Source: Streptomyces sp. NBC_01216 (GTDB lineage: Bacteria > Actinomycetota > Actinomycetes > Streptomycetales > Streptomycetaceae). From it: DNA of 64,000 bases. The stretch covers positions 5,456,001 to 5,520,000 of the forward strand of contig NZ_CP108677.1 in the NCBI RefSeq assembly GCF_035994945.1, given 5' to 3'. Shown in pieces: positions 1-8,999 of the stretch. Below the pieces are notes generated by a model. That model was given only the letters and a program-made list of their open reading frames with translations. It was not told where the DNA came from and did not search any database. The position numbers and the translations under genes were made by a program. Position 1 is the stretch's first letter. Every line of letters starts with the position of its first letter.

Positions 1-1009
1 GCACCCCCATCGCCCGCAGCACATGGCTGGGTGTCAGGGTCGAACTCGTGCACGACGAACCGGATGAAACGGAGAAACCCTCCCGATCCAGCTCGTGCAG
101 CAGCGACTCCCCGTCGACATAGAGACAGGAGAAGGTGACGAGATGGGGGAGCCTGCGCACCGGGTCGCCCACCACCTCCACGTCCGGCACCAGCTCCGGT
201 ACCCGGCTCCGGATGCGCTCCACCAGGACCCGCAGCCGCGCCGACTCGGCCGCCGCCTCCGCCCGCACCGCCCGCAGCGACGCCGCCGCGGCCACGATCG
301 CCGGCAGGTTCTCGAAACCGGGTGCCCGGCCCGACTCCCTCTCGTCGGAGGGCCCCTGGCCGGCGAAGCGCACGCCCTTGCGGACCGCGAGCAGGCCCAC
401 CCCGGGCGGGCCGCCCCACTTGTGCGCGCTCGCCGTCAGTAGCGACCAGGCGCCCTCGGCCGGGCCCCAGCCCAGCGACTGGGCCGCGTCCACCAGCACC
501 GGCACCCCCACGGCCCGGCACGCCTCGGCGACCTCCGCCACCGGCTGCGCGGTGCCCACCTCGTGGTTGGCCGACTGGAGGCAGGCCAGCGCGGTCCCGG
601 TGTCCAGCGCCGCCGCGAAAGCCGCCGACTCCACCGCGCCCGACCGCCCGACGGGGACCTCCGTCACCGTGCCGCCGACCGCGGCGTGCGCCTGCGCGGC
701 GTGCAGGACGGAGGAGTGCTCCACCGCCGAGACCACCAGACGGTTCCCGACACGCCGACGCCCCGCCAGCGCTCCGGAAATCCCGGCGTGAACCGCGCGC
801 GTCCCCGAAGGAGTGAACACGAGCTCGTCGGGACGGCACCCCACGGACTCCGCCGCGGCCTCCCGCGCCGCGTCGAGCAGCAGCCTGGCCCGCCGCCCCT
901 CGCGGTACAGCCGGGCGGGATCGGCCCAGCCCTCGTCCAGGGAGGCAAGCAGCGCCTGGCGGGCGACGGGGTGCAGTGGAGCGGCGGACGCGGCGTCGAA
1001 GTACGGCAT
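1..1009 (-). CDS. cysteine desulfurase family PLP enzyme (partial, C-terminus beyond window edge)
   Basis: A class V aminotransferase fold enzyme that would take sulfur from cysteine for Fe-S clusters or tRNA thiolation. About 336 residues are visible, starting MPYFDAASAAPLHPVARQ, the usual N-terminus of the NifS/IscS family. The PLP lysine lies in SAHKWGGPPGVG, and SSGSSC near the left edge carries the catalytic cysteine. The ATG (complement of 1007-1009) fits the family start exactly. The frame is open to base 1, so the last 30 or so residues are missing only because the window ends. It is divergent from ctaC across a 285-base gap. Family assignment is firm; whether it serves Fe-S assembly or tRNA modification cannot be told. 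Confidence 0.88.
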   Translation of the reverse strand, partial: MPYFDAASAAPLHPVARQALLASLDEGWADPARLYREGRRARLLLDAAREAAAESVGCRPDELVFTPSGTRAVHAGISGALAGRRRVGNRLVVSAVEHSSVLHAAQAHAAVGGTVTEVPVGRSGAVESAAFAAALDTGTALACLQSANHEVGTAQPVAEVAEACRAVGVPVLVDAAQSLGWGPAEGAWSLLTASAHKWGGPPGVGLLAVRKGVRFAGQGPSDERESGRAPGFENLPAIVAAAASLRAVRAEAAAESARLRVLVERIRSRVPELVPDVEVVGDPVRRLPHLVTFSCLYVDGESLLHELDREGFSVSSGSSCTSSTLTPSHVLRAMGV

Positions 1010-1181
1010 CCGCCCACGCTAACCGGCCTTCGCTAAGCCTCCGTCAGATACCCCGCCCGCACGGCCGGTCGAACGGCGTCCGGTCCTCCCGGAGCCCGCC
1101 GCGGAAGGGAGGGGTCCATCCCTTCGGGGAGTCGGACGGCGCGTTGGGCACCCTCCCCGCGCGACCCCAAATAGCGTCCAG

Positions 1182-1212
1182 TAGGGTTTGGTCCGCATAA
1201 ACATCCAAACCC
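1182..1212 (+). promoter_or_regulatory. ctaC upstream region: TAGGGT -10-like box and inverted repeat
   Basis: In the 285-base gap between the divergent desulfurase and ctaC, a TAGGGT hexamer (1182-1187) resembles a HrdB -10 box. It runs into an inverted repeat with 8-base arms: GGGTTTGG at 1184-1191 and CCAAACCC at 1205-1212, 13-base loop. The repeat could be an operator at the transcription start or a hairpin at the 5' end of the ctaC leader. No good -35 box is visible, so the promoter call is tentative. The ribosome binding site GGAAGG lies about 7 bases before the ctaC start. Confidence 0.4.
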
Positions 1213-1294
1213 CTGCCCGCGGCCGGGGCGGCGACCGACCAGCGAGACGGCCGTAGCCGACCAGCGCGGGCCGAGACTCTCGGGAAGGCGCTAC

Positions 1295-2260
1295 GTGAGT
1301 CCCAACGGCTCCGACCGCTCGTCGCGGCGCCCGATGCGGCGGAAGCTGCCGCAGGTGCTGACTGCGGGCCTGATCCTGGCGACAGCCACCGGCTGCTCGT
1401 ACAACTGGGAAGACTTCCCCCGCCTTGGTATGCCCACCCCGGTAACGGAAGAGGCGCCTCGGATCCTCTCCCTCTGGCAGGGCTCGTGGGCGGCAGCGCT
1501 CGTCACGGGCGTCCTGGTGTGGGGACTGATCCTGTGGTCCGTCATCTTCCACCGGCGCAGCCGCACCAAGGTGGAGGTACCTCCGCAGACTCGGTACAAC
1601 ATGCCCATCGAGGCGCTGTACACGGTCACTCCGCTCATCATCGTCTCCGTGCTCTTCTACTTCACCGCGCGCGACGAGTCGAAGCTCCTGTCGCTCGCAG
1701 ACAAGCCGGCCCACACCATCAACGTGGTCGGCTACCAGTGGAGCTGGGGCTTCAACTACATCGAGAACGTGCCCGGGGTGGAGGGTGACGCGCAGACGGC
1801 CCCGAACCTCGACGCCATTCCGGACAAGTTCCAGGACGACTTCCCGGCGAACGCCGGTGGCGTCTACGACGCCGGTATCCCCGGTGACCGGAACCCGCAG
1901 ACCGGCAACCCGGGTCCGACCCTGTGGCTGCCCAAGGGCGAGAAGGTCCGGTTCGTCCTGACCTCCCGTGACGTCATCCACTCCTTCTGGGTGGTCCCCT
2001 TCCTCATGAAGCAGGACGTCCTCCCCGGTCACACCAACGCCTTCGAGGTCACCCCGACGCAGGAAGGCACCTTCCTCGGCAAGTGCGCCGAGCTGTGCGG
2101 TGTCGATCACTCCCGGATGCTCTTCAACGTCAAGGTGGTCTCCCCGGAGCGCTTCCAGCAGCACCTGAAGGAGCTGGCCGAGAAGGGGCAGACCGGCTAC
2201 ATCCCGTCGGGCATTGAGCAGACGGACCCGGCCAGGAACGCGGAGAAGAACCAACTGTGA
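1295..2260 (+). CDS. ctaC: aa3-type cytochrome c oxidase subunit II
   Basis: Receives electrons from the cytochrome bcc complex through its CuA centre and passes them to heme a in subunit I. The 321-residue product is a lipoprotein (ATGC lipobox, Cys34) with two membrane segments at about residues 60-80 and 105-125 and a periplasmic cupredoxin domain. The binuclear copper ligands are seen as C264-x3-C268-x3-H272-x2-M275, with DVIHSFW upstream. It starts at GTG, placed by the GGAAGG site. It overlaps ctaD by four bases (GTGA), so translation is probably coupled. No cytochrome c domain is fused, as expected for the actinobacterial bcc-aa3 supercomplex, where QcrC supplies the hemes. Confidence 0.97.
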   Translation: MSPNGSDRSSRRPMRRKLPQVLTAGLILATATGCSYNWEDFPRLGMPTPVTEEAPRILSLWQGSWAAALVTGVLVWGLILWSVIFHRRSRTKVEVPPQTRYNMPIEALYTVTPLIIVSVLFYFTARDESKLLSLADKPAHTINVVGYQWSWGFNYIENVPGVEGDAQTAPNLDAIPDKFQDDFPANAGGVYDAGIPGDRNPQTGNPGPTLWLPKGEKVRFVLTSRDVIHSFWVVPFLMKQDVLPGHTNAFEVTPTQEGTFLGKCAELCGVDHSRMLFNVKVVSPERFQQHLKELAEKGQTGYIPSGIEQTDPARNAEKNQL

Positions 2261-3990
2261 GCATCCTCAACGAACCCCAGGGTGCCGCCGCAGCTGAGGA
2301 CTCGTACGAGAACGAGCTGCCCGTGCGGCGCAAGCAGCCCGGCAACGTCGTGATCAAGTGGCTGACCACCACGGACCACAAGACGATCGGCACGATGTAC
2401 CTGGTCACGTCGTTCGCGTTCTTCTGCATCGGCGGTCTGCTGGCGCTCTTCATGCGCGCCGAGCTGGCCCGTCCGGGTACGCAGATCATGTCGAACGAGC
2501 AGTTCAACCAGGCGTTCACGATGCACGGCACGATCATGCTGCTGATGTTCGCGACGCCGCTGTTCGCCGGATTCGCGAACTGGATCATGCCGCTCCAGAT
2601 CGGTGCGCCCGACGTGGCGTTCCCGCGGCTGAACATGTTCGCGTACTGGCTGTACCTCTTCGGCTCGATCATCGCGGTGGCCGGCTTCCTCACCCCGCAG
2701 GGTGCGGCCGACTTCGGCTGGTTCGCCTACTCCCCGCTGTCGGACGCGGTCCGCTCGCCGGGTGTCGGCGCCGACCTGTGGATCATGGGCCTGGCCTTCT
2801 CCGGCTTCGGCACGATCCTCGGTTCGGTCAACTTCATCACCACGATCATCTGCATGCGCGCTCCGGGCATGACGATGTTCCGCATGCCGATCTTCACCTG
2901 GAACGTGCTGCTGACCGGTGTGCTGGTCCTGCTCGCCTTCCCGGTCCTGGCGGCGGCGCTGTTCGCCCTGGAGGCGGACCGCAAGTTCGGTGCCCACGTC
3001 TTCGACGCGGCCAACGGCGGAGCCCTGCTGTGGCAACACCTCTTCTGGTTCTTCGGACACCCCGAGGTGTACATCATCGCCTTGCCGTTCTTCGGCATCG
3101 TCTCCGAGATCATCCCGGTCTTCAGTCGCAAGCCGATGTTCGGCTACATCGGCCTGGTGGCCGCCACCATCGCGATCGCCGGTCTGTCCGTGACCGTGTG
3201 GGCCCACCACATGTACGTGACCGGCGGCGTCCTCCTGCCGTTCTTCTCCTTCATGACGTTCCTCATCGCCGTACCGACCGGCGTGAAGTTCTTCAACTGG
3301 ATCGGAACCATGTGGAAGGGCTCGTTGTCCTTCGAGACACCGATGCTCTGGACGATCGGCTTCCTGGTCACCTTCACCTTCGGTGGCCTGACCGGTGTCA
3401 TCCTGGCCTCGCCGCCGATGGACTTCCACGTCTCGGACTCGTACTTCGTCGTGGCGCACTTCCACTACGTCGTGTTCGGCACCGTGGTCTTCGCGATGTT
3501 CGCCGGCTTCCACTTCTGGTGGCCGAAGTTCACCGGCAAGATGCTGGACGAGCGGCTGGGCAAGATGACCTTCTGGACGCTGTTCATCGGCTTCCACGGC
3601 ACCTTCCTGGTGCAGCACTGGCTGGGCGCCGAAGGCATGCCGCGCCGCTACGCGGACTACCTCGACGCCGACGGCTTCACCACGCTGAACACCGTCTCGA
3701 CGATCTCGTCCTTCCTGCTGGGCCTGTCGATCCTGCCGTTCTTCTACAACGTGTGGAAGACCGCCAAGTACGGCAAGAAGATCGAGGTCGACGACCCGTG
3801 GGGCTACGGCCGTTCGCTCGAATGGGCGACGTCCTGCCCGCCGCCCCGGCACAACTTCCTCACCCTGCCGCGGATCCGCTCCGAATCCCCGGCGTTCGAC
3901 CTGCACCACCCCGAGATCGCGGCCGTCGACCAGCTCGAGAACCACGGTCCGCAGAAGGCCCTCGCGGGTGAGAAGGAGGCCGGCAAGTGA
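2257..3990 (+). CDS. ctaD: aa3-type cytochrome c oxidase subunit I
   Basis: The catalytic heme-copper subunit that reduces oxygen to water and pumps protons. The 577-residue, twelve-helix protein shows [13 protein letters not shown] (CuB histidine and the His-Tyr crosslink) and [10 protein letters not shown] (further CuB histidines), with [11 protein letters not shown] carrying the heme ligands. Length and motifs are those of A-type oxidases. The GTG start lies inside the end of ctaC, and ctaF begins at the GTG overlapping its own stop, so ctaC-ctaD-ctaF form one tightly coupled operon. Confidence 0.98.
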   Translation: MSILNEPQGAAAAEDSYENELPVRRKQPGNVVIKWLTTTDHKTIGTMYLVTSFAFFCIGGLLALFMRAELARPGTQIMSNEQFNQAFTMHGTIMLLMFATPLFAGFANWIMPLQIGAPDVAFPRLNMFAYWLYLFGSIIAVAGFLTPQGAADFGWFAYSPLSDAVRSPGVGADLWIMGLAFSGFGTILGSVNFITTIICMRAPGMTMFRMPIFTWNVLLTGVLVLLAFPVLAAALFALEADRKFGAHVFDAANGGALLWQHLFWFFGHPEVYIIALPFFGIVSEIIPVFSRKPMFGYIGLVAATIAIAGLSVTVWAHHMYVTGGVLLPFFSFMTFLIAVPTGVKFFNWIGTMWKGSLSFETPMLWTIGFLVTFTFGGLTGVILASPPMDFHVSDSYFVVAHFHYVVFGTVVFAMFAGFHFWWPKFTGKMLDERLGKMTFWTLFIGFHGTFLVQHWLGAEGMPRRYADYLDADGFTTLNTVSTISSFLLGLSILPFFYNVWKTAKYGKKIEVDDPWGYGRSLEWATSCPPPRHNFLTLPRIRSESPAFDLHHPEIAAVDQLENHGPQKALAGEKEAGK

Positions 3991-4385
3991 AGATCCAGGG
4001 CAAGATGTTCATCTGGCTGAGCGTCTTCGTGCTCGCCATGGCCATCCTCTACGGCGTGTGGTCGAAGGAGCCGGTCGGCACGACGGCCCTCTTCCTGGCC
4101 TTCGGCCTGTGCATCATGATCGGCTACTACCTGGCCTTCACGGCCCGGCGCGTGGACGCCCTGGCGCAGGACGACAAGGAGGCCGACGTCGCGGACGAGG
4201 CCGGGGAGGTGGGCTTCTTCGCCCCGCACAGCTGGCAGCCGCTCTCGCTGGCCGTCGGCGGCGCCCTGGCCTTCCTCGGCGTGGCGATGGGCTGGTGGAT
4301 CCTGTACTTCTCGGCTCCGCTGATCCTCGTCGGCCTCTTCGGCTGGGTGTTCGAGTTCTACCGCGGTGAGAACCAGAACCAGTAG
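3987..4385 (+). CDS. ctaF: cytochrome c oxidase subunit IV
   Basis: Small membrane subunit of the actinobacterial aa3 oxidase. The 132 residues contain about four hydrophobic segments, two near the N-terminus (about 8-25 and 34-50) and two in the C-terminal half (about 86-104 and 108-124), separated by an acidic loop. Its position directly after ctaD with a GTGA overlap and its length match the actinobacterial subunit IV family (CtaF, not related to mitochondrial COX4). A 19-base-arm terminator follows, closing the operon. Confidence 0.93.
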   Translation: MKIQGKMFIWLSVFVLAMAILYGVWSKEPVGTTALFLAFGLCIMIGYYLAFTARRVDALAQDDKEADVADEAGEVGFFAPHSWQPLSLAVGGALAFLGVAMGWWILYFSAPLILVGLFGWVFEFYRGENQNQ

Positions 4386-4410
4386 CGGCACCGTCCCACC
4401 CGCAGGACCC

Positions 4411-4454
4411 CGAGGGGCCCGGACACTTCGTCACCGAAGTGGCCGGGCCCCTCG
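4411..4454 (+). terminator. terminator after ctaCDF
   Basis: A long inverted repeat with arms of about 20 bases (4411-4430 and 4435-4454), one mismatch and a 4-base loop TCAC. It follows the ctaF stop by 25 bases and precedes the transpeptidase gene. Like most Streptomyces terminators it has only a short T tract. Confidence 0.88.
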
Positions 4455-4504
4455 TTTGCAGCACTCGGCGCGCTGGGCGCGTGGATTGTTCTTACGGTGA
4501 TGTC

Positions 4505-5764
4505 ATGAACGACACGCCGCGCATTCGGACTGTTCTGAGCTGCACTCTTATGGCCCTCACGTTCACCGCCGCCGGCAGCGCCTGCTCGGGTTCCGAGGAC
4601 CATCCGCTGTCGGCCAAGCCGTACGACGCGGGGCAGCAGATCTCCTTCAGCGCTCCGACGGACGGCAAGAAGGCCGACCCGGACAAGCCGCTGGAGATCA
4701 CCGTCAAGGACGGCGAGGGCCGCATCACCGACGTGACGGCCCTCGACGAGGCCGGACACCACCTGGCGGGCGAACTCACCGCCGACGGGCAGCGCTGGCG
4801 CTCCACCGGCGCGCTCACGGCGGGCGGCCGGTACACCGTCAGGGTCTCCACGGAGAACGAGGACGGCGCACCCGGCACCCGTACGTACACGTTCGAGACG
4901 GCCCCGGCGGAGCGGGCGCTGCTCGTCGCGTTCGGCCCGGAGGCGGGCACCTACGGGGTCGGGCAGCCCGTCACGGCCGAGCTGAGCCGCCCCATCGAGG
5001 ACAAGGCGGCTCGCGCGGTCGTCGAGCGGGCGCTGAAGGTGCGATCCACGCCCGCCGTCGAGGGCGCCTGGCACTGGGTCGACGACAAGAAGCTGCACTA
5101 CCGTCCGAAGGAGTACTGGCCCGCCGGCGCGTCGATCACGGTCTCCGGGAACCTCGACGGGGTGAAGATCGGCGACAAGCTCTACGGCGGCGCGTCGAAG
5201 CCGCTCAAGCTGACCATCGGCGACCGGATCGAGGCCCTCGCGGACGCGGGCTCGCACTACATGACCGTGAAGCGCAACGGAGAAGTGATCAACACCATTC
5301 CGGTGACCACCGGCAAACCGGGCTTCTCCACCCGAAACGGCATCAAGGTCGTCCTCGGCAAGGAGTACTACGTCCGGATGCGCGGCACCAGCGTCGGCAT
5401 CGCGGAGGGCAGCTCCGAGTCGTACGACCTGCCGGTCTACTACGCGACCCGTGTCACCTGGAGTGGTGAATACGTCCACGCCGCACCCTGGTCCGTCGGC
5501 TCGCAGGGAGTGGCGAACGTCAGCCACGGCTGCGTCGGCATGTCGACCGGCAACGCGGCCTGGTTCTTCGAAACCGTCCGTCCGGGTGACATCGTGCAGA
5601 CCGTCAACAGCATCGGCGAGACGATGGACACCTTCGGCAACGGCTTCGGCGACTGGAACATGCCCTGGGACAAGTGGCGCCAGGGCAGCGCCCTGACCGG
5701 CGCCGCCGGAGGCGCGGCGACCGCCGTGACCACCAACACCGCGCGTCTGCGGCCGTCCGTCTGA
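4505..5764 (+). CDS. L,D-transpeptidase lipoprotein with N-terminal Ig-like domains
   Basis: Makes 3-3 crosslinks in peptidoglycan outside the membrane. The 419-residue protein has a lipoprotein signal (AGSAC, Cys27), then two bacterial Ig-like segments, including the APAERALLVAFGPEAG region typical of actinobacterial Ldt proteins. A YkuD catalytic domain follows in the C-terminal third, with HAAPWSVGSQGVANVSHGC giving the histidine and catalytic Cys343. Residues 360-395 form the Trp-rich C-terminal extension seen in LdtMt2-like enzymes. The ATG at 4505 is preferred because it opens directly onto the signal peptide. It is transcribed alone between two terminators. Confidence 0.93.
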   Translation: MNDTPRIRTVLSCTLMALTFTAAGSACSGSEDHPLSAKPYDAGQQISFSAPTDGKKADPDKPLEITVKDGEGRITDVTALDEAGHHLAGELTADGQRWRSTGALTAGGRYTVRVSTENEDGAPGTRTYTFETAPAERALLVAFGPEAGTYGVGQPVTAELSRPIEDKAARAVVERALKVRSTPAVEGAWHWVDDKKLHYRPKEYWPAGASITVSGNLDGVKIGDKLYGGASKPLKLTIGDRIEALADAGSHYMTVKRNGEVINTIPVTTGKPGFSTRNGIKVVLGKEYYVRMRGTSVGIAEGSSESYDLPVYYATRVTWSGEYVHAAPWSVGSQGVANVSHGCVGMSTGNAAWFFETVRPGDIVQTVNSIGETMDTFGNGFGDWNMPWDKWRQGSALTGAAGGAATAVTTNTARLRPSV

Positions 5765-5819
5765 CCGGCCGCCGCGCCCGGCGCCCGCCGAGTGCCCGCC
5801 CGGGTGCCCTCGGGCCGTG

Positions 5820-5864
5820 CGGAGGCCACCCGGCCGGCTCTCAGATCCCGTCGGGTGGCCTCCG
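5820..5864. terminator. terminator between converging transpeptidase and receiver-like genes
   Basis: A perfect 13-base-arm inverted repeat (5820-5832 and 5852-5864) with a 19-base loop sits between the ends of two converging genes, so it can stop transcription from both sides. The adjoining bases up to 5880 share words with the hairpins at 40252-40286 and 48241-48288. Confidence 0.75.
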
Positions 5865-5876
5865 GTCGACAGGCTC

Positions 5877-6278
5877 TCAGAGGGACAGCGCGAGCCGGGA
5901 ACGCAGCAGGTCCGCCAGGGAGGCCGCGAAGTCGACGGGGTCGACCGGGAGGGTCACCGTGGCGTCCGCGCGGCTCCAGGTGGCCAGCCAGGCGTCCTGC
6001 GGGCGCCCGATCAGCAGCAGCACCGGCGGGCAGCGGAAGATCTCGTCCTTGATCTGGCGGCACACGCCCATCCCGCCCGCGGGGACGGCCTCGCCGTCCA
6101 GGACACAGACGTCGACGCCCCCCTCGTCCAGGTGCTTCAGCACCGCCGGGAGTGTCGCGCACTCGATGAACTCGACCGGGGGAACGTCGGCCGCGGGCCT
6201 GCGTCCCGCCGCGAGGCGTACCTGCTCGCGGGTGTTCGCGTCGTCGCTGTAGACCAGGACCGTGGCGCTCGACTGCAT
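5877..6278 (-). CDS. atypical response-regulator receiver domain protein
   Basis: A single receiver-like domain of 133 residues without an output domain. VLVYSDDANTREQV gives the acidic pair, and CVLDGEAVP places the phospho-acceptor-like Asp61. Where the conserved lysine-proline should be, the sequence reads TLPVDPVDF, so the switch lysine is absent, and the Thr/Ser step (LLLIGRPQD) is also changed. Phosphorylation-dependent switching is therefore doubtful. It may be a protein-protein adaptor. The ATG is backed by an ACGGAGGA ribosome site. It is convergent with the L,D-transpeptidase gene and divergent from ctaE. The real partner is unknown. Confidence 0.75.
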   Translation of the reverse strand: MQSSATVLVYSDDANTREQVRLAAGRRPAADVPPVEFIECATLPAVLKHLDEGGVDVCVLDGEAVPAGGMGVCRQIKDEIFRCPPVLLLIGRPQDAWLATWSRADATVTLPVDPVDFAASLADLLRSRLALSL

Positions 6279-6444
6279 CGTTCCTCCGTGAAGGTCATCA
6301 ACCGATGCGGCGGAGCCTACTCCTCCCCACAGGCCGTCAACACCGCTTCGACGCCGTACGGGAGGGTCCTTCGCTGGGCCGTTCGGGCTGGACAGGACCC
6401 CCTGACACTCCGAACGGCACCCCCCGGAGTGAGGTCGGGATAAG

Positions 6445-6465
6445 CGACCGACATAATGTCGGTCG
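6445..6465 (+). promoter_or_regulatory. perfect palindrome spanning the ctaE start codon
   Basis: Ten-base arms (6445-6454 and 6456-6465) around a single central base, with the ATG of ctaE at 6456-6458 inside. A second possible pairing, GGTCG (6433-6437) with CGACC (6445-6449), would exclude it. TAATGT at 6454-6459 also fits a -10 box, which would make GTG 6465 a leaderless start. Operator, RNA hairpin or -10 element cannot be separated by eye. Confidence 0.4.
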
Positions 6466-7076
6466 TGGCGACAGTAACGACAGTAGAAACCGGGCACGCG
6501 CACCCGTCGGTCAATCGACCGAACCTCACCAGCGTCGGGACCATCATCTGGCTGAGTTCCGAGCTGATGTTCTTCGCGGCCCTCTTCGCGATGTACTTCA
6601 CCCTGCGATCGGTGACGGGACCCGAGTTCTGGGCGGAAAAGGCCTCGGCCTTGAACTTCCCGTTCTCGGCGACCAACACCACGATCCTGGTGCTCTCCTC
6701 CCTCACCTGCCAGCTCGGCGTCTTCGCCGCCGAGCGGGGCGATGTGAAGAAGCTCCGGACGTGGTTCATCATCACGTTCGTGATGGGTGCGATCTTCATC
6801 GGCGGCCAGGTCTTCGAGTACACCGAGCTGGTCAAGCACGAGGGGCTCTCGCTCTCGTCCGACCCCTACGGCTCCGTGTTCTACCTGACCACCGGCTTCC
6901 ACGGCCTGCACGTGACGGGCGGTCTCATCGCCTTCCTGCTGGTCCTGGGCCGGACGTACGCCGCCAAGAGGTTCACTCACGAGCAGGCAACCGCCGCCAT
7001 CGTCGTGTCCTACTACTGGCACTTCGTCGATGTCGTCTGGATCGGCCTCTTCGCCACGATCTACATGATCAAGTAA
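6456..7076 (+). CDS. ctaE: cytochrome c oxidase subunit III
   Basis: Membrane subunit III of the aa3 oxidase, which stabilises proton uptake in subunit I. The 206-residue protein has five hydrophobic segments, the short form usual in actinobacteria, and the family signature HGLHVTGG with the FEYTEL and [10 protein letters not shown] segments. It heads the ctaE-qcrC-qcrA-qcrB cluster, as in mycobacteria. The start is uncertain: ATG 6456 has no clear ribosome site, and GTG 6465 could be the start of a leaderless message. Confidence 0.95.
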   Translation: MSVVATVTTVETGHAHPSVNRPNLTSVGTIIWLSSELMFFAALFAMYFTLRSVTGPEFWAEKASALNFPFSATNTTILVLSSLTCQLGVFAAERGDVKKLRTWFIITFVMGAIFIGGQVFEYTELVKHEGLSLSSDPYGSVFYLTTGFHGLHVTGGLIAFLLVLGRTYAAKRFTHEQATAAIVVSYYWHFVDVVWIGLFATIYMIK

Positions 7077-7140
7077 TCGGGCCCGGCCCGAGCACATCCA
7101 GCAAGCACCGACGCAGAAGATCCTGACACCGGGGTAATCC

Positions 7141-7950
7141 GTGAAAAAGCTCTCCGCACGACGACGCCATCCGCTGGCGGCGGTCGTCGTCCTACTTCTC
7201 GCGCTGGCGGCCACGGGGGGGCTGTACGCCGCGTTCGCGCCCGCGGGCACGGCGAAGGCCGATGAAACCGCCCAGTCCCTCGCCATCGAGGAGGGCAAGA
7301 AGCTCTACTCCGTCGGCTGCGCCAGCTGCCACGGAACCGGCGGTCAGGGCACCTCTGACGGCCCCTCGCTGGTCGGCGTGGGCTCCGCCGCCGTGGACTT
7401 CCAGGTCGGCACGGGCCGCATGCCGGCCCAGCAGCCCGGCGCCCAGATCCCGAAGAAGAAGGTCATCTACTCGCAGGCTGAGATCGATCAGCTCGCGGCG
7501 TACGTCGCCTCCCTCGGTGCCGGCCCGATCACGCCGAAGGAAAGCCAGTACAACCCGGACGGAGCCGACGCCGCCCGCGGTGGCGAACTGTTCCGCACGA
7601 ACTGCGCCCAGTGCCACAACTTCACCGGTGAGGGCGGCGCGCTGACGTACGGCAAGTACGCCCCGAACCTCGAAGGCGTGAGCCCGAAGCACCTCTACGA
7701 GGCCATGCAGACCGGCCCGCAGAACATGCCTTCCTTCCCCGACACCACGATGCCGGAGAAGGAGAAGAGGGACATCATCGCGTACGTCAAGGCCGTCAAC
7801 AGCGACGAGGCCGACAACCCCGGCGGACTCAGCCTGGGTGGCCTCGGCCCCGTCAGCGAGGGTCTGTTCGCCTGGGTGTTCGGTCTGGGTGCGCTGATCG
7901 CCGTTGCCGTCTGGGTCGCGGCCCACACCGCTAAGGCCAAGAAGTCATGA
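7141..7950 (+). CDS. qcrC: diheme cytochrome c subunit of the cytochrome bcc complex
   Basis: Carries electrons from the Rieske centre directly to CuA of the oxidase, replacing soluble cytochrome c. The 269-residue product has an uncleaved or signal-like N-terminal helix (about 12-32), two heme c sites CASCH (60-64) and CAQCH (155-159), and a C-terminal membrane anchor (about 243-262). The GTG start has GGGGT just upstream. Its stop overlaps qcrA by four bases (ATGA). Confidence 0.97.
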   Translation: MKKLSARRRHPLAAVVVLLLALAATGGLYAAFAPAGTAKADETAQSLAIEEGKKLYSVGCASCHGTGGQGTSDGPSLVGVGSAAVDFQVGTGRMPAQQPGAQIPKKKVIYSQAEIDQLAAYVASLGAGPITPKESQYNPDGADAARGGELFRTNCAQCHNFTGEGGALTYGKYAPNLEGVSPKHLYEAMQTGPQNMPSFPDTTMPEKEKRDIIAYVKAVNSDEADNPGGLSLGGLGPVSEGLFAWVFGLGALIAVAVWVAAHTAKAKKS

Positions 7951-8999
7951 GTAGCCAAGAGATTCCAGAAGAGAACCTGCCCGCAGCGCAGGACACCGCG
8001 CACGGCGCGGTCATGGTCGCCGACGACCCGTTCGCCGACCCGGGCCTCCCGCCCCACAAGCCCCGCATCCAGGACATCGACGAGCGGGCCGCCAAGCGGT
8101 CCGAGCGTGCGGTCGCCTTCATGTTCACGCTGTCGATGCTGGCCACGGTCGGCTTCATCGCCTCGTACGTGATCTTCCCGGTGGACAAGATCGTGTACAT
8201 CTGGCCCTTCGGCCGGGTGTCCGCGCTCAACTTCTCCCTGGGGCTGACCCTCGGTGCCGCGCTGTTCTTCATCGGCGCGGGCGCGGTCCACTGGGCCCGC
8301 ACCCTGATGTCCGACGTCGAGATGACGGACGAGCGTCACGCCATCCAGGCCGACACGGAGACCAAGGCGAAGGTCATGGCCGACTTCGCCGTCGGCGCCT
8401 CCGAGTCCGGCATGGGACGGCGCAAGCTGATCCGCAACACGATGTTCGGTGCGCTGGCGCTCGTTCCGCTGTCCGGCGTCGTGCTGCTGCGTGACATGGG
8501 TCCGCTGCCGGAGAAGAAGCTCCGCAGCACCATGTGGGCCAAGGGCCTCCAGCTGATCAACATGAACACGCACGAGCCGCTGCGTCCCGAGGACGTCGCG
8601 GTCGGTTCGCTGACCTTCGCCATGCCCGAGGGTCTGTCGGAGCACGATCACGACTTCCAGACCGAGATCGCCAAGGCCGCCCTGATGATCGTCCGGATCC
8701 AGCCGGAGGACATCAAGGACAAGCGCGAGCTCGAGTGGTCGCACGAGGGCATCGTCGCCTTCTCGAAGATCTGCACCCACGTGGGCTGCCCGATCTCGCT
8801 GTACGAGCAGCAGACGCACCACGTGCTCTGCCCGTGCCACCAGTCCACTTTCGACCTGTCCGACGGCGCCCGCGTCATCTTCGGCCCGGCCGGCCACGCT
8901 CTTCCGCAGCTGCGGATCGGCGTGAACGACAAGGGCTTCCTGGAGGCGCTCGGCGACTTCGACGAGCCCGTCGGCCCTGCCTTCTGGGAGCGCGGATGA
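7947..8999 (+). CDS. qcrA: Rieske iron-sulfur subunit of the cytochrome bcc complex
   Basis: Oxidises menaquinol with its 2Fe-2S cluster. The 350-residue protein has three N-terminal membrane segments (about 54-76, 88-112 and 160-182) and a C-terminal Rieske domain. Cluster ligands are C276 and H278 (CTHVGC) and C295 and H298 (CPCH), with C281 and C297 placed for the disulfide. GRRKLIRNTM before the third segment is a twin-arginine motif, in line with reports that actinobacterial Rieske proteins use both Sec and Tat. It overlaps qcrC and qcrB through ATGA. Confidence 0.97.
   Translation: MSSQEIPEENLPAAQDTAHGAVMVADDPFADPGLPPHKPRIQDIDERAAKRSERAVAFMFTLSMLATVGFIASYVIFPVDKIVYIWPFGRVSALNFSLGLTLGAALFFIGAGAVHWARTLMSDVEMTDERHAIQADTETKAKVMADFAVGASESGMGRRKLIRNTMFGALALVPLSGVVLLRDMGPLPEKKLRSTMWAKGLQLINMNTHEPLRPEDVAVGSLTFAMPEGLSEHDHDFQTEIAKAALMIVRIQPEDIKDKRELEWSHEGIVAFSKICTHVGCPISLYEQQTHHVLCPCHQSTFDLSDGARVIFGPAGHALPQLRIGVNDKGFLEALGDFDEPVGPAFWERG

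Noticed and set aside
2197..3945. A 582-codon open frame antisense to ctaD, and similar long antisense frames such as 32535-36338
   Set aside because: They lie opposite genes with clear family motifs and encode Arg/Glu/His/Gly-rich sequence with no domain. Long empty frames are expected from third-position GC bias in this genome.
5877..7298. A long minus-strand frame extending the receiver protein through ctaE
   Set aside because: The receiver domain starts at 6278 with its own ribosome site, and the upstream extension is antisense to ctaE.
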